Shown here in pieces: positions 33,899-42,178 of a stretch of DNA of 64,000 nt. The notes beneath the pieces were generated by a model. That model was given only the letters and a program-made list of their open reading frames with translations, was not told the DNA's origin and did not search any database. Each line of letters starts with the position of its first letter. The stretch's first letter is position 1. Both the position numbers and the translations under genes were made by a program. The DNA comes from Streptomyces reniochalinae (GTDB lineage Bacteria > Actinomycetota > Actinomycetes > Streptomycetales > Streptomycetaceae): contig NZ_QOIM01000041.1 of NCBI RefSeq assembly GCF_003323735.1, positions 186,001 through 250,000 of the forward strand. The letters run 5' to 3'.

Positions 33899-35327
33899 CC
33901 GCCGCGCCGGCTCCCGGCGTGCCGTGGTGCTCGGCGGCGGCATCGCCGGGACGACGGCTGCGCTGAGACTCGCCGAAGCGGGCCTGGAGACCACCTTGGT
34001 GGAGACCAGGCCCCGGCTCGGCGGGCTCGTCTTCTCCTTCCGCCGCGACTCCGCCGCGGGGCCGCTGGACGTCGACAACGGCCAGCACGTCTACCTGCGC
34101 TGCTGCACCGCCTATACCTGGTTCCTGGAGCGCGTCGGCGCCGCCGGGCTCGCACCGCTCCAAGACCGGCTCGACGTCCCCGTGCTGGACGTCGGCCGCA
34201 GGCGGCCCCGGCTCGGCCGCCTGCGGCGCACCGGGCTGCCCGTACCGCTGCACCTGGCGGCGAGCCTGAGCACCTACCCGCACCTGTCCGCGGTCGAACG
34301 CGCCTCGGTCGCCCGCGCCGCGCTCGCCCTGAAGAACCTCGACCCGGCCGACCCCGCGCTCGACGCCGTCGACTTCGGCACCTGGCTGCACCGGCACGGC
34401 CAGTCGCCGCGCGCCATCGAGGCGCTCTGGGACCTGGTGGGCACCGCCACCCTCAACGCCCGCGCCCCGCACGCCTCCATGGGGCTGGCAGCCAAGGTCT
34501 TCCGCACCGGACTGCTCAGCGACCCCGGTGCCGCCGACATCGGCTGGGCCCACGTGCCGCTCGGCGACATCCACGACGTCCTCGCCCGCGCCGCCCTCGA
34601 CAAGGCGGGGGCCCGCACCCTGCTGCGCACCCGGGCACGCGCCGTCACCCGGACGGACGAGGGGGACTGGCGGGTGACGGTCGACCAGGGAGCCGACGGG
34701 GCGGCGGAGCTGACGGCCGACACCGTGGTCTTCGCCGTACCGCAGCGGGAGGCACACAGGCTGCTGCCCCCCGGCGCCCTCGCCGACCCGGGCAGGCTGC
34801 TGGACATCGGCACAGCGCCCATCCTCAACGTGCACGTCGTCTACGACCGCAAGGTGCTGCGCCGCCCCTTCTTCACCGCGCTCGGCACCCCGGTCCAGTG
34901 GGTCTTCGACCGCTCCGGCGCCTCCGGGCTCACCGGCGGCGGGCAGTACCTGGCGCTGTCCCAGTCCGTCGCGCACGAGGAGATCGACCTGCCGGTCGCC
35001 ACCCTGCGCGAGCGCTACCTGCCCGAGCTGGAGCGGCTGCTGCCCGCGGCGCGCGGCGCCGGAGTGCGCGACTTCTTCGTCACCAGGGAACGCACCGCCA
35101 CGTTCGCGCCGTCGCCCGGGGTCGGGCGTCTGCGCCCCGGCGCGCGCACCGCGTCCCCGGGGCTCTACCTCGCCGGCGCGTGGACCGCGACCGGCTGGCC
35201 CGCGACCATGGAAGGCGCCGTCCGCAGCGGGGCGCAAGCCGCGCGTGAGGCTCTCGTCGCGCTGGGCCGCCCGTACGGGAGGGAACCGGTCCCCGGCATC
35301 GAAGGAAGAGCGCATGAGCACCACTGA
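33870..35327 (+). CDS. hpnE: Hydroxysqualene dehydroxylase HpnE
   Basis: 485-residue FAD-dependent amine-oxidase/phytoene-desaturase-like enzyme that reduces hydroxysqualene to squalene. The dinucleotide motif is AVVLGGGIAGTTAALRLAEA, followed by LVETRPRLGGLVFSF and the GPLDVDNGQHVYL segment seen in HpnE. The FAD-closing C-terminal motif is GLYLAGAWTATGWPATMEGA. The ATG at 33870 has GAGGGGAGGA upstream, so the open frame back to 33807 is not needed. The end overlaps the prenyl synthase start by 14 bp. The last ~30 residues are His/Gly/Arg-rich and probably not structured. Confidence 0.92.
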   Translation: MTADDAPSGDRRAGSRRAVVLGGGIAGTTAALRLAEAGLETTLVETRPRLGGLVFSFRRDSAAGPLDVDNGQHVYLRCCTAYTWFLERVGAAGLAPLQDRLDVPVLDVGRRRPRLGRLRRTGLPVPLHLAASLSTYPHLSAVERASVARAALALKNLDPADPALDAVDFGTWLHRHGQSPRAIEALWDLVGTATLNARAPHASMGLAAKVFRTGLLSDPGAADIGWAHVPLGDIHDVLARAALDKAGARTLLRTRARAVTRTDEGDWRVTVDQGADGAAELTADTVVFAVPQREAHRLLPPGALADPGRLLDIGTAPILNVHVVYDRKVLRRPFFTALGTPVQWVFDRSGASGLTGGGQYLALSQSVAHEEIDLPVATLRERYLPELERLLPAARGAGVRDFFVTRERTATFAPSPGVGRLRPGARTASPGLYLAGAWTATGWPATMEGAVRSGAQAAREALVALGRPYGREPVPGIEGRAHEHH

Positions 35328-36504
35328 CGCAGCAAGCACCGCCAGCCAGGACCGGCCGGCCGGCCCGACAGCACCGCACCAAGGAGACCCTGTGATCCCG
35401 GCGAAGCCGCATCTCGCAAACGCCGAGAACGACGACGGCGAGGGCACCACGAGCGAGGAGACCGGCAGCAGGGCGGTGACCGCGCTGCTGGAGCGCGGAC
35501 GGACGCTCAGCACGCCCGTGCTGCGGGCGGCCATCGAACGTCTTGCCCCGCCGATGGACACCGTCGCCGCCTACCACTTCGGCTGGATCGACGCCGCGGG
35601 CCGCCCCTCCGAGTCGGCCGGCGGCAAGGCCGTGCGGCCCGCGCTCGCGCTGCTGTCCGCCGAGGCCGCCTCGGCGGCGCCCGAGGTGGGCATCCCGGGC
35701 GCCGTCGCCGTGGAGCTGGTGCACAACTTCTCCCTGCTGCACGACGACCTGATGGACGGTGACGAACAGCGCCGCCACCGCGACACGGTCTGGAAGGTGC
35801 ACGGACCCGCCCAGGCCATCCTCGTCGGCGACGCGCTGTTCGCGCTGGCCGGCGAGATACTGCTCGAGCTGGGCACGGTCGAGGCCGGACGGGCCACCCG
35901 CAGGCTGACCACGGCCTCCCGCAAGCTCATCGACGGGCAGGCGCAGGACATCTCCTACGAGCACCGCGACCTCGTCACGGTGGAGGAGTGCCTGGACATG
36001 GAGGGCAACAAGACCGGCGCGCTGCTGGCCTGCGCCGCCTCCGTCGGCGCGGTGCTGGGCGGCGCCGACGACCGCACCGCCGACGCGCTGGAGGCGTACG
36101 GCCACCACCTGGGCCTCGCCTTCCAGGCCGTCGACGACCTGCTCGGCATCTGGGGCGACCCCCAGGCCACGGGCAAGCAGGCCTGGAGCGACCTGCGGCA
36201 GCGCAAGAAGTCGCTGCCGGTGGCCGCCGCACTCGGCTCCCGGGGCCCGGCCGCAGCCCGGCTCGCCACGCTGCTGTCGGCCGACGCGGCCAAGAGCCAG
36301 GCCGAGTTCGAGGACTTCCACGAGGCGGAGTTCGCCGAGCGGGCCGCCCTCATCGAGGAGGCCGGAGGCCGCGAGTGGACCTCCCAGGAGGCCCAGCGCC
36401 AGCACACCACGGCCATTCAGGCGCTCGACTCCATCGAGATGCCGGGTCGGGTGCGCGAGCAGTTCGTCGCGCTGGCCGACTTCGTCGTCGTACGGCAGAG
36501 GTGA
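35314..36504 (+). CDS. Polyprenyl (probably farnesyl) diphosphate synthase
   Basis: 396-residue all-helical prenyltransferase that supplies the C15 (or longer) diphosphate for squalene formation. The first Asp-rich motif is HNFSLLHDDLMDGDEQRRH (D144-D148), the second is FQAVDDLLGIWGD, and GGKAVRPALALLSAE precedes the first. A disordered ~75-residue N-terminal extension is present. Residues before the first motif include FSL; bulky residues there favour short products, consistent with FPP, but product length is inference. The ATG at 35314 has GAAGGAAGAG upstream and overlaps hpnE. Confidence 0.88.
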   Translation: MSTTDAASTASQDRPAGPTAPHQGDPVIPAKPHLANAENDDGEGTTSEETGSRAVTALLERGRTLSTPVLRAAIERLAPPMDTVAAYHFGWIDAAGRPSESAGGKAVRPALALLSAEAASAAPEVGIPGAVAVELVHNFSLLHDDLMDGDEQRRHRDTVWKVHGPAQAILVGDALFALAGEILLELGTVEAGRATRRLTTASRKLIDGQAQDISYEHRDLVTVEECLDMEGNKTGALLACAASVGAVLGGADDRTADALEAYGHHLGLAFQAVDDLLGIWGDPQATGKQAWSDLRQRKKSLPVAAALGSRGPAAARLATLLSADAAKSQAEFEDFHEAEFAERAALIEEAGGREWTSQEAQRQHTTAIQALDSIEMPGRVREQFVALADFVVVRQR

Positions 36505-36558
36505 GTGCCCCGGCACCACATGGCTCCGAGCGATCGGACACTTCGGAAGGAGAAAGGG

Positions 36559-38559
36559 ATGACCGCAACGACGGACGGACCCGCCGGCCCAGGCGTCTCC
36601 GGAACGAAGAACACCGCGCGCGTCGCGCCCCCCGCCGCCCCCGCGGCGCAGGAGAGCGTGACCGCGCTGGCGGAGCGGACCGCGGCCCGCGCCGTCGACC
36701 ACCTGCTCGCCCGCCAGGACGAGGCCGGCTGGTGGAAGGGGGACCTGGACACCAACGTCACCATGGACGCCGAGGACCTGCTGCTGCGCGAGTTCCTCGG
36801 CATCCGCGACGAGACGACCTACGCGGCCGCCGCCCGCTGGATCCGCTCCCAGCAGCGCGAGGACGGCACCTGGGCCACCTTCCACGGCGGCCCGGGCGAC
36901 CTGTCCACCACCATCGAGGCCTACGTCGCCCTCAAGCTGGCCGGTGACGCGACCGAGGCGCCCCACATGACGCGCGCGGCGGCCTGGGTGCGCGAGAAGG
37001 GGGGAGTGGCCCGCAGCAGGGTCTTCACCCGCATCTGGCTCGCCCTCTTCGGCTGGTGGAGGTGGGAGGACCTCCCGGAGATGCCGCCGGAGATCATCTA
37101 CTTCCCGAAGTGGTTCCCGCTCAACATCTACGACTTCGGCTGCTGGGCCCGCCAGACCATCGTGCCGCTCACCGTCGTGTGCGCCTTCCGCCCCGTCCAC
37201 CCGGCGCCCTTCGCCCTGGACGAGCTCCACCGCGACCCGGCACACCCCCGGCCCGACGCGAAGATGGCGCCCGCCACCACCTGGGACGGCGCCTTCCAGC
37301 GCATCGACCGCGCCCTGCACGCCTACCGCAAGGTGGCCTCGCGCCGGCTGCGCCGCGCAGCGCTGCGGGAGGCCTCACGCTGGATCATCGAGCGGCAGGA
37401 GAACGACGGCTGCTGGGGCGGTATCCAGCCGCCCGCCGTCTACTCGGTCATCGCGCTGCGCCTGCTCGGCTACGACCTCGACCACCCCGTGCTGAAGGCG
37501 GGCCTCGAGTCCCTCGACAGGTTCGCCGTCTGGCCCGACGCGGACACCAGGATGGTCGAGGCCTGCCAGTCCCCGGTCTGGGACACCTGCCTGGCCTCCA
37601 TCGCGCTCGCCGACGCGGGGCTGCCGCGCGACCACCCGGCGCTGGTCAGGGCCGCCGACTGGATGCTGGGCGAGCAGGTCGTGCGGCCCGGTGACTGGTC
37701 GGTGCGACGGCCGGGTCTGACACCGGGCGGCTGGGCGTTCGAGTTCCACAACGACACCTACCCGGACACCGACGACACCGCCGAGGTCGCCCTGGCCCTG
37801 CGCCGCATCCAGCACCCCGACCCCGAGCGGGTCGAGCGGGCCCTCGCGCGTGCGGTGCGCTGGAATCTGGGCATGCAGTCCCGCGACGGTGCCTGGGGCG
37901 CCTTCGACGTCGACAACACCAGCAAGTTCCCCAACCGCCTGCCCTTCTGCGACTTCGGCGAGGTCATCGACCCGCCGTCCGCCGACGTGACGGCTCACGT
38001 GGTGGAGATGCTGGCCGCCGAGGGCAAGCAGCACGACCCGCGCACCCGCAAGGCCCTCGCCTGGCTGCTGTCCGAACAGGAGGCCGACGGCTGCTGGTTC
38101 GGACGCTGGGGTGTCAACTACCTCTACGGCACGGGCTCCGTGGTCCCCGCTCTCGTCGCCGCCGGGCTGCCCGCCTCACACCCGGCGATCCGGCGCGCGG
38201 TGCGCTGGCTGGAGAAGGTCCAGAACGAGGACGGCGGCTGGGGCGAGGACCTGCGCTCCTACATCGACTCCGAATGGGTCGCCAACGGCACCTCCACCGC
38301 CTCCCAGACGGGATGGGCCCTGATGGCGCTGCTGGCGGCGGGCGAGAAGGACAGCAAGGCCGTCGAGCGCGGCGTCGGCTGGCTGGCCGAGACCCAGCGC
38401 GAGGACGGCTACTGGGACGAGCCGTACTTCACCGGCACCGGCTTCCCGTGGGACTTCTCGATCAACTACCACCTCTACCGGATGGTCTTCCCGCTCACCG
38501 CGCTGGGCCGCTACCTGCACGGCGACGGCCTGGAACGCCTCGCGCGGCGGGTCGCGTGA
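36559..38559 (+). CDS. shc: Squalene-hopene cyclase
   Basis: Cyclises squalene to hop-22(29)-ene and hopanol at the membrane. 666 residues, near the usual 630-680. The catalytic acid motif is visible as YPDTDDTAEVAL, with D403, D405 and D406 forming the DXDDTA signature. Several QW repeats line both barrels (QDEAGWW, QREDGTW, QENDGCWGG, QSRDGAWGAFD, QEADGCWFGRWG, QNEDGGWGED, QREDGYW). GTGFPWDFSINYHLYR is the conserved C-terminal end. The ATG at 36559 follows GGAAGGAG, and the first ~35 residues are not conserved. It is sixth in the operon and overlaps hpnG by one base. Confidence 0.96.
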   Translation: MTATTDGPAGPGVSGTKNTARVAPPAAPAAQESVTALAERTAARAVDHLLARQDEAGWWKGDLDTNVTMDAEDLLLREFLGIRDETTYAAAARWIRSQQREDGTWATFHGGPGDLSTTIEAYVALKLAGDATEAPHMTRAAAWVREKGGVARSRVFTRIWLALFGWWRWEDLPEMPPEIIYFPKWFPLNIYDFGCWARQTIVPLTVVCAFRPVHPAPFALDELHRDPAHPRPDAKMAPATTWDGAFQRIDRALHAYRKVASRRLRRAALREASRWIIERQENDGCWGGIQPPAVYSVIALRLLGYDLDHPVLKAGLESLDRFAVWPDADTRMVEACQSPVWDTCLASIALADAGLPRDHPALVRAADWMLGEQVVRPGDWSVRRPGLTPGGWAFEFHNDTYPDTDDTAEVALALRRIQHPDPERVERALARAVRWNLGMQSRDGAWGAFDVDNTSKFPNRLPFCDFGEVIDPPSADVTAHVVEMLAAEGKQHDPRTRKALAWLLSEQEADGCWFGRWGVNYLYGTGSVVPALVAAGLPASHPAIRRAVRWLEKVQNEDGGWGEDLRSYIDSEWVANGTSTASQTGWALMALLAAGEKDSKAVERGVGWLAETQREDGYWDEPYFTGTGFPWDFSINYHLYRMVFPLTALGRYLHGDGLERLARRVA

Positions 38560-39233
38560 TGGCCAGCCCGGACGCCCCTCAGCCGCTGCTGGTCGCGTGC
38601 GCGCTCGGCATCGAGCACCTCGCACTCCGCCGCGGCCTGGGGCGCCCGGGCGACGGCCACCGAGACGGCGGGCCGGGCGCCGCCGACGTGACGCTGCTGC
38701 GCAGCGGGATGGGCGCGCAGGCCGCGCGCCGCGCCGTGACCAGGGCGCTCGCCCAGGAGAAGGTGCCCGGCGCCACGCCCGTGCTGGCCACCGGCTTCTG
38801 CGCGGGCCTGGTCCCCGGCATGCGCCCCGGCGACCTGGTCCTCGCCGAGGAGACCCGCGACCAGGTGGGGCGCACCCGCTGCGCCGGAACCGAACTGCTG
38901 GCCGCCGCGCTGGCCCGGCACGCCACGGGGCGCACCGTCCACGTGGGCGCCCTCGCGGGTACCGACCGCGTGGTGCGGGGCCAGGCGCGGGCCGCGCTGC
39001 ACACCGCCGGAGCGATCGCCGCCGACATGGAGTCGGCCGCCACCCTGGACGCCGCCGCCGCGGGCACGGCCCGGCGCCCGGTTGCGGCTGTACGGGTGGT
39101 CGTGGACGCTCCCGGACATGAACTGATCCGCATCGGGACACTGCGGGGTGGAATATCGGCATTCCGCGTCCTTCGCGGTGTCCTGCCCGCATTCCTCGAA
39201 TGGCACCGATCCCTGCTGCTCCCCTGGAGGTGA
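38559..39233 (+). CDS. hpnG: Adenosylhopane nucleosidase/phosphorylase HpnG
   Basis: 224-residue nucleoside-phosphorylase-fold protein. In the known pathway HpnG removes adenine from adenosylhopane to yield ribosyl- or phosphoribosylhopane. Supporting features are LLVACALGIEHLALRRGL at the start, LATGFCAGLVPGMRPGDLVLA in the middle, and AIAADMESAATLDAAAA, which holds the ribose-binding Met-Glu. The ATG overlaps the shc stop by one base. It is placed directly before hpnH although it acts after it. The fold call is firm; the hopanoid role rests on the operon. Confidence 0.87.
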   Translation: MASPDAPQPLLVACALGIEHLALRRGLGRPGDGHRDGGPGAADVTLLRSGMGAQAARRAVTRALAQEKVPGATPVLATGFCAGLVPGMRPGDLVLAEETRDQVGRTRCAGTELLAAALARHATGRTVHVGALAGTDRVVRGQARAALHTAGAIAADMESAATLDAAAAGTARRPVAAVRVVVDAPGHELIRIGTLRGGISAFRVLRGVLPAFLEWHRSLLLPWR

Positions 39234-39240
39234 GCCAGAA

Positions 39241-40266
39241 ATGGCCATGCCGCTCCGCCAGACGTTCCGTATCGGGACGTACCTGTTTCAGCAGAAGCTG
39301 CGCAAGCGTGAGAAGTTCCCCCTCATCGTGGAACTCGAACCGCTCTTCGCGTGCAATCTCAAGTGTGAGGGCTGCGGAAAGATCCAGCACCCGGCCGGGG
39401 TGCTCAAGCAGCGCATGCCGGTGGCACAGGCCGTGGGGGCCGTGCTGGAGTCCGGGGCCCCGATGGTCTCCATCGCGGGCGGCGAGCCGCTGATGCACCC
39501 CCAGATCGGGGAGATCGTGCGGCAGCTGGTGGCCAAGCGCAAATACGTCTTCCTTTGCACCAATGCCATGCTGCTGCGCAAGAAGATGGACGAGTTCAAG
39601 CCGTCGCCGTATTTCGCGTTCGCCGTGCACATCGACGGGCTGCGTGAGCGGCACGACGAATCCGTCGCCAAGGAGGGCGTCTTCGACGAGGCGGTCGAGG
39701 CGATGAAGGAGGCCAAGCGGCGCGGCTTCCGCGTCACCACGAACTCCACCTTCTTCAACACGGACACGCCGCAGACCATCATCGACGTCCTGAACTTCCT
39801 CAACGACGAGATCGAGGTGGACGAGATGATGATCTCGCCCGCCTACGCCTACGAGAAGGCGCCCGACCAGGAGCACTTCCTGGGCGTGGAACAGACCAGG
39901 GAGCTGTTCAAGAAGGCGTTCGCCGGAGGGAACCGGGCCCGCTGGCGGCTCAACCACAGCCCGCTCTTCCTCGACTTCCTGGAGGGCAAGGCCGACTTCG
40001 ACTGCACCGCCTGGGCCATCCCCAACTACTCCCTCTTCGGCTGGCAGCGCCCCTGCTACCTGATGAGCGACGGCTACGTACCCACCTACCGTGAGCTGGT
40101 CGAGGAGACCGACTGGGACAAGTACGGCCGCGGCAAGGACCCGCGCTGCGCCAACTGCATGGCGCACTGCGGCTACGAACCGACCGCCGTGCTGGCCACC
40201 ATGGGCTCTCTCAAGGAGTCGCTGCGCGCGGCCCGTGAGACGGCCGCGCCGAGCGGCTCGCGCTAG
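39241..40266 (+). CDS. hpnH: Radical SAM hopanoid synthase HpnH
   Basis: 341-residue radical SAM enzyme that joins the 5'-deoxyadenosyl radical to hopene to give adenosylhopane. The [4Fe-4S] motif is C38-x3-C42-x2-C45 in FACNLKCEGCGK, followed by IAGGEPLMHP (SAM-binding GGE) and FAVHIDGLRERHD. The C-terminal SPASM-like or DUF3463 part has DPRCANCMAHCGYEPTA, with three further cysteines. The ATG 39241 has GGAGGTGAG just upstream, 7 bp after the hpnG stop. The length and motifs agree with characterised HpnH proteins. Confidence 0.95.
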   Translation: MAMPLRQTFRIGTYLFQQKLRKREKFPLIVELEPLFACNLKCEGCGKIQHPAGVLKQRMPVAQAVGAVLESGAPMVSIAGGEPLMHPQIGEIVRQLVAKRKYVFLCTNAMLLRKKMDEFKPSPYFAFAVHIDGLRERHDESVAKEGVFDEAVEAMKEAKRRGFRVTTNSTFFNTDTPQTIIDVLNFLNDEIEVDEMMISPAYAYEKAPDQEHFLGVEQTRELFKKAFAGGNRARWRLNHSPLFLDFLEGKADFDCTAWAIPNYSLFGWQRPCYLMSDGYVPTYRELVEETDWDKYGRGKDPRCANCMAHCGYEPTAVLATMGSLKESLRAARETAAPSGSR

Positions 40267-40336
40267 CGCCGGGCCGCCGCCGCACGCCACCACGGATCCA
40301 CCGGAGTACTGTCTCGTTCGAGCAGGGGGGCCCACC

Positions 40337-40396
40337 ATGTCCTTGCTGGAGTCCATCGACGGCGCCGCGCGCACGGGTGAGGGGAGGGTGGTGTGA
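40337..40396 (+). CDS. 19-residue ORF, possible dxs N-terminal remnant
   Basis: ATG 40337 is preceded by GGGGGG at 6 bp and reads MSLLESIDGAARTGEGRVV before a TGA that overlaps the hpnO GTG. The first seven residues equal the start of actinomycete 1-deoxy-xylulose-5-phosphate synthase (MSLLESI/MTILESI-type), and in the S. coelicolor cluster I recall ispG and dxs at this very position. It looks like a deletion that kept the dxs start and its end, now functioning as a coupling leader for hpnO. The 40267-40336 stretch before it shows nothing else. Confidence 0.45.
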   Translation: MSLLESIDGAARTGEGRVV

Positions 40397-41775
40397 GCGA
40401 CTTCGACCTGGCGAAGCTGCTGGCCCGGCGCGGAGCCGAGCGCTACGACCTGCACGCGCGCCACCTCAACCACCAGTTGCCGCGCATGCTGCACACCCTC
40501 GGCTTCGACAAGGTCTACGAGCGGGCCGAGGGCGCCTACTTCTACGACGCCGAGGGCAACGACTACCTCGACATGCTCGCCGGGTTCGGCGTCATGGGGC
40601 TGGGCCGCCACCACCCCGTCGTACGGCAGGCGCTGCACGACGTGCTCGACGCGCAGCTCGCCGACCTCACCAGGTTCGACTGCCAGCCGCTGCCCGGGCT
40701 GCTGGCCGAGAAGCTGCTGTCGTACGCCCCGGGGCTCGACCGGGTCTTCTTCGGCAACAGCGGCACCGAGGCCGTCGAGACCGCGCTCAAGTTCGCCCGC
40801 TACGCCACCGGCAGGCCCAGGGTGCTGTACTGCGCGCACGCCTTCCACGGCCTGACGACCGGCTCGCTGTCGGTCAACGGCGAGGACGGCTTCCGCGACG
40901 GCTTCGCGCCGCTGCTGCCGGACACCCCGGTCCCGCTGGGCGACCTGGAGGCGCTGGAGCGCGAGCTGCGCGTCAAGGACGTGGCAGCGCTGGTGGTCGA
41001 GCCCGTCCAGGGCAAGGGCGTGCACGCGGCACCGCCGGGATACCTGCGCGCCGCCCGCGAGCTGCTCCACAAGCACGGGGCGCTGCTCATCGCGGACGAG
41101 GTGCAGACCGGGCTCGGCCGCACCGGCGACTTCTTCGCCTACCAGCACGAGGACGGTGTCGACCCGGACCTGGTGTGCGTGGCCAAGTCGCTGTCCGGCG
41201 GCTACGTGCCCGTCGGGGCGACGCTCGGCAAGGAGTGGATCTTCAAGAAGGTCTACTCGTCCATGGACCGGGTGCTGGTCCACTCCGCCAGCTTCGGGTC
41301 CAACGCCCAGGCCATGGCGGCCGGACTCGCCACCCTGGCCGTCATGGACGACGAGCGGCTCACCGAGAACGCCCGTCGCACCGGCGAGGAGCTGCGCACC
41401 CGCCTCGCCGCGCTCGTCGACCGGTACGAACTGCTGCACGAGGTGCGCGGCCGCGGGCTGATGATCGGCATCGAGTTCGGCAAGCCGAGGTCGATGGGGC
41501 TGCGCAGCCGCTGGACGATGCTCCAGACCGCGCGCAAGGGCCTGTTCGCCCAGATGGTCGTGGCCCCGCTGCTGCACAGGCACCGGATCCTCACCCAGGT
41601 CTCCGGCGATCATCTGGAGGTCATCAAGCTGATTCCGCCGCTGGTGGTGGGCGAGGCCGAGGTGGACCGCTTCGTGACCGCCTTCACGCAGGTCATGGAC
41701 GACGCGCACAGCGGCGGCGGCTTCATGTGGGACTTCGGGCGCACCCTGATCAAACAGGCACTGGCGACCCGGTGA
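40393..41775 (+). CDS. hpnO: Class III aminotransferase, hopanoid side-chain (HpnO-like)
   Basis: 460-residue PLP-dependent aminotransferase (ornithine/acetylornithine type). The PLP Lys lies in DLVCVAKSLSGGYVPVGA, the aspartate that binds the ring nitrogen lies in LLIADEVQTGLGRTG, and GNSGTEAVETALKFARYATG binds phosphate. As the last gene of a hopanoid operon it probably aminates the ribosylhopane-derived aldehyde to give aminobacteriohopanetriol. The GTG at 40393 overlaps the preceding small ORF as GTGA. The C-terminal ~70 residues end in GFMWDFGRTLIKQAL. Role assignment depends on context; the enzyme class is certain. Confidence 0.9.
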   Translation: MSDFDLAKLLARRGAERYDLHARHLNHQLPRMLHTLGFDKVYERAEGAYFYDAEGNDYLDMLAGFGVMGLGRHHPVVRQALHDVLDAQLADLTRFDCQPLPGLLAEKLLSYAPGLDRVFFGNSGTEAVETALKFARYATGRPRVLYCAHAFHGLTTGSLSVNGEDGFRDGFAPLLPDTPVPLGDLEALERELRVKDVAALVVEPVQGKGVHAAPPGYLRAARELLHKHGALLIADEVQTGLGRTGDFFAYQHEDGVDPDLVCVAKSLSGGYVPVGATLGKEWIFKKVYSSMDRVLVHSASFGSNAQAMAAGLATLAVMDDERLTENARRTGEELRTRLAALVDRYELLHEVRGRGLMIGIEFGKPRSMGLRSRWTMLQTARKGLFAQMVVAPLLHRHRILTQVSGDHLEVIKLIPPLVVGEAEVDRFVTAFTQVMDDAHSGGGFMWDFGRTLIKQALATR

Positions 41776-41830
41776 CCCCGCCGGCCCGCGGGCCGTGCCG
41801 CCACCGCGCGGTGACCCCGCCGGCCCGCGG
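41771..41830. repeat. 21-bp direct repeat and palindrome downstream of hpnO
   Basis: GGTGACCCCGCCGGCCCGCG followed by G occurs at 41771-41791 (spanning the hpnO stop) and again at 41810-41830. The first copy includes the perfect palindrome CGGCCCGCGGGCCG (41782-41795), which could terminate hpnO. The second copy leads straight into the metE remnant on the opposite strand. Confidence 0.7.
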
Positions 41831-41840
41831 ACGCCGCCGC

Positions 41841-42091
41841 TCACGCCCTTCCGGGCAGCTGCCCGCGTACCGTTCGCGGCGCCGCGGTGAGGTTTCCCAG
41901 CGAGGCGCGCACCTCGGGCCGGCTCCGCGTCGTGAGCCCGCAGTCGGGGTTGACCCACAGCGGGTCCGCCGGCAGCGCCGTCAGCCCCTTGCGCAGCAGC
42001 GCGGCGGCCTGACCCGGCCCCGCCAGTAGCCCTCGACGGCCTTCTTCAGCTCACGCCCGGAGCCTTGGCGCGGGTAGCCGTGCACGGTGGC
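41841..42091 (-). pseudogene. metE: Collapsed metE (cobalamin-independent methionine synthase) remnant
   Basis: Two ends of one gene are joined. At 42091-42015 the minus strand reads ATVHGYPRQGSGRELKKAV then EGYWRGRV, the conserved first ~30 residues of MetE. From about 42010 to the TGA at 41841 another frame reads GQAAALLRKGLTAL, then PLWVNPDCGLTTRSRPEVRA and a short tail, the last ~55 residues with the VNPDCGL motif. About 680 internal residues are missing and the two parts are in different frames. The catalytic zinc-binding core (most of the C-terminal barrel) is gone, so no methionine synthase activity is possible. A matching cobalamin riboswitch lies 9.2 kb upstream on this strand. Confidence 0.8.
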
Positions 42092-42178
42092 GTGGGCCGT
42101 GGAGGCCCGGGGTGGGGTGTCGTCCGTGGTGTCGGCGGCGTCCTGGGGCCGTGGCCGGGCCGCAGCGCGGACGAGGTC

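Noticed and set aside
38176..41958. 1260-codon open frame on the minus strand across hpnG-hpnH-hpnO
   Set aside because: It is antisense to well-supported hopanoid genes, shows only the Val/Gly/Arg/His-rich composition of GC-biased shadow frames, and has no recognisable domain.
41841..42091. metE remnant as a short functional gene
   Set aside because: The two ends are in different frames and the catalytic and zinc-binding core is absent.
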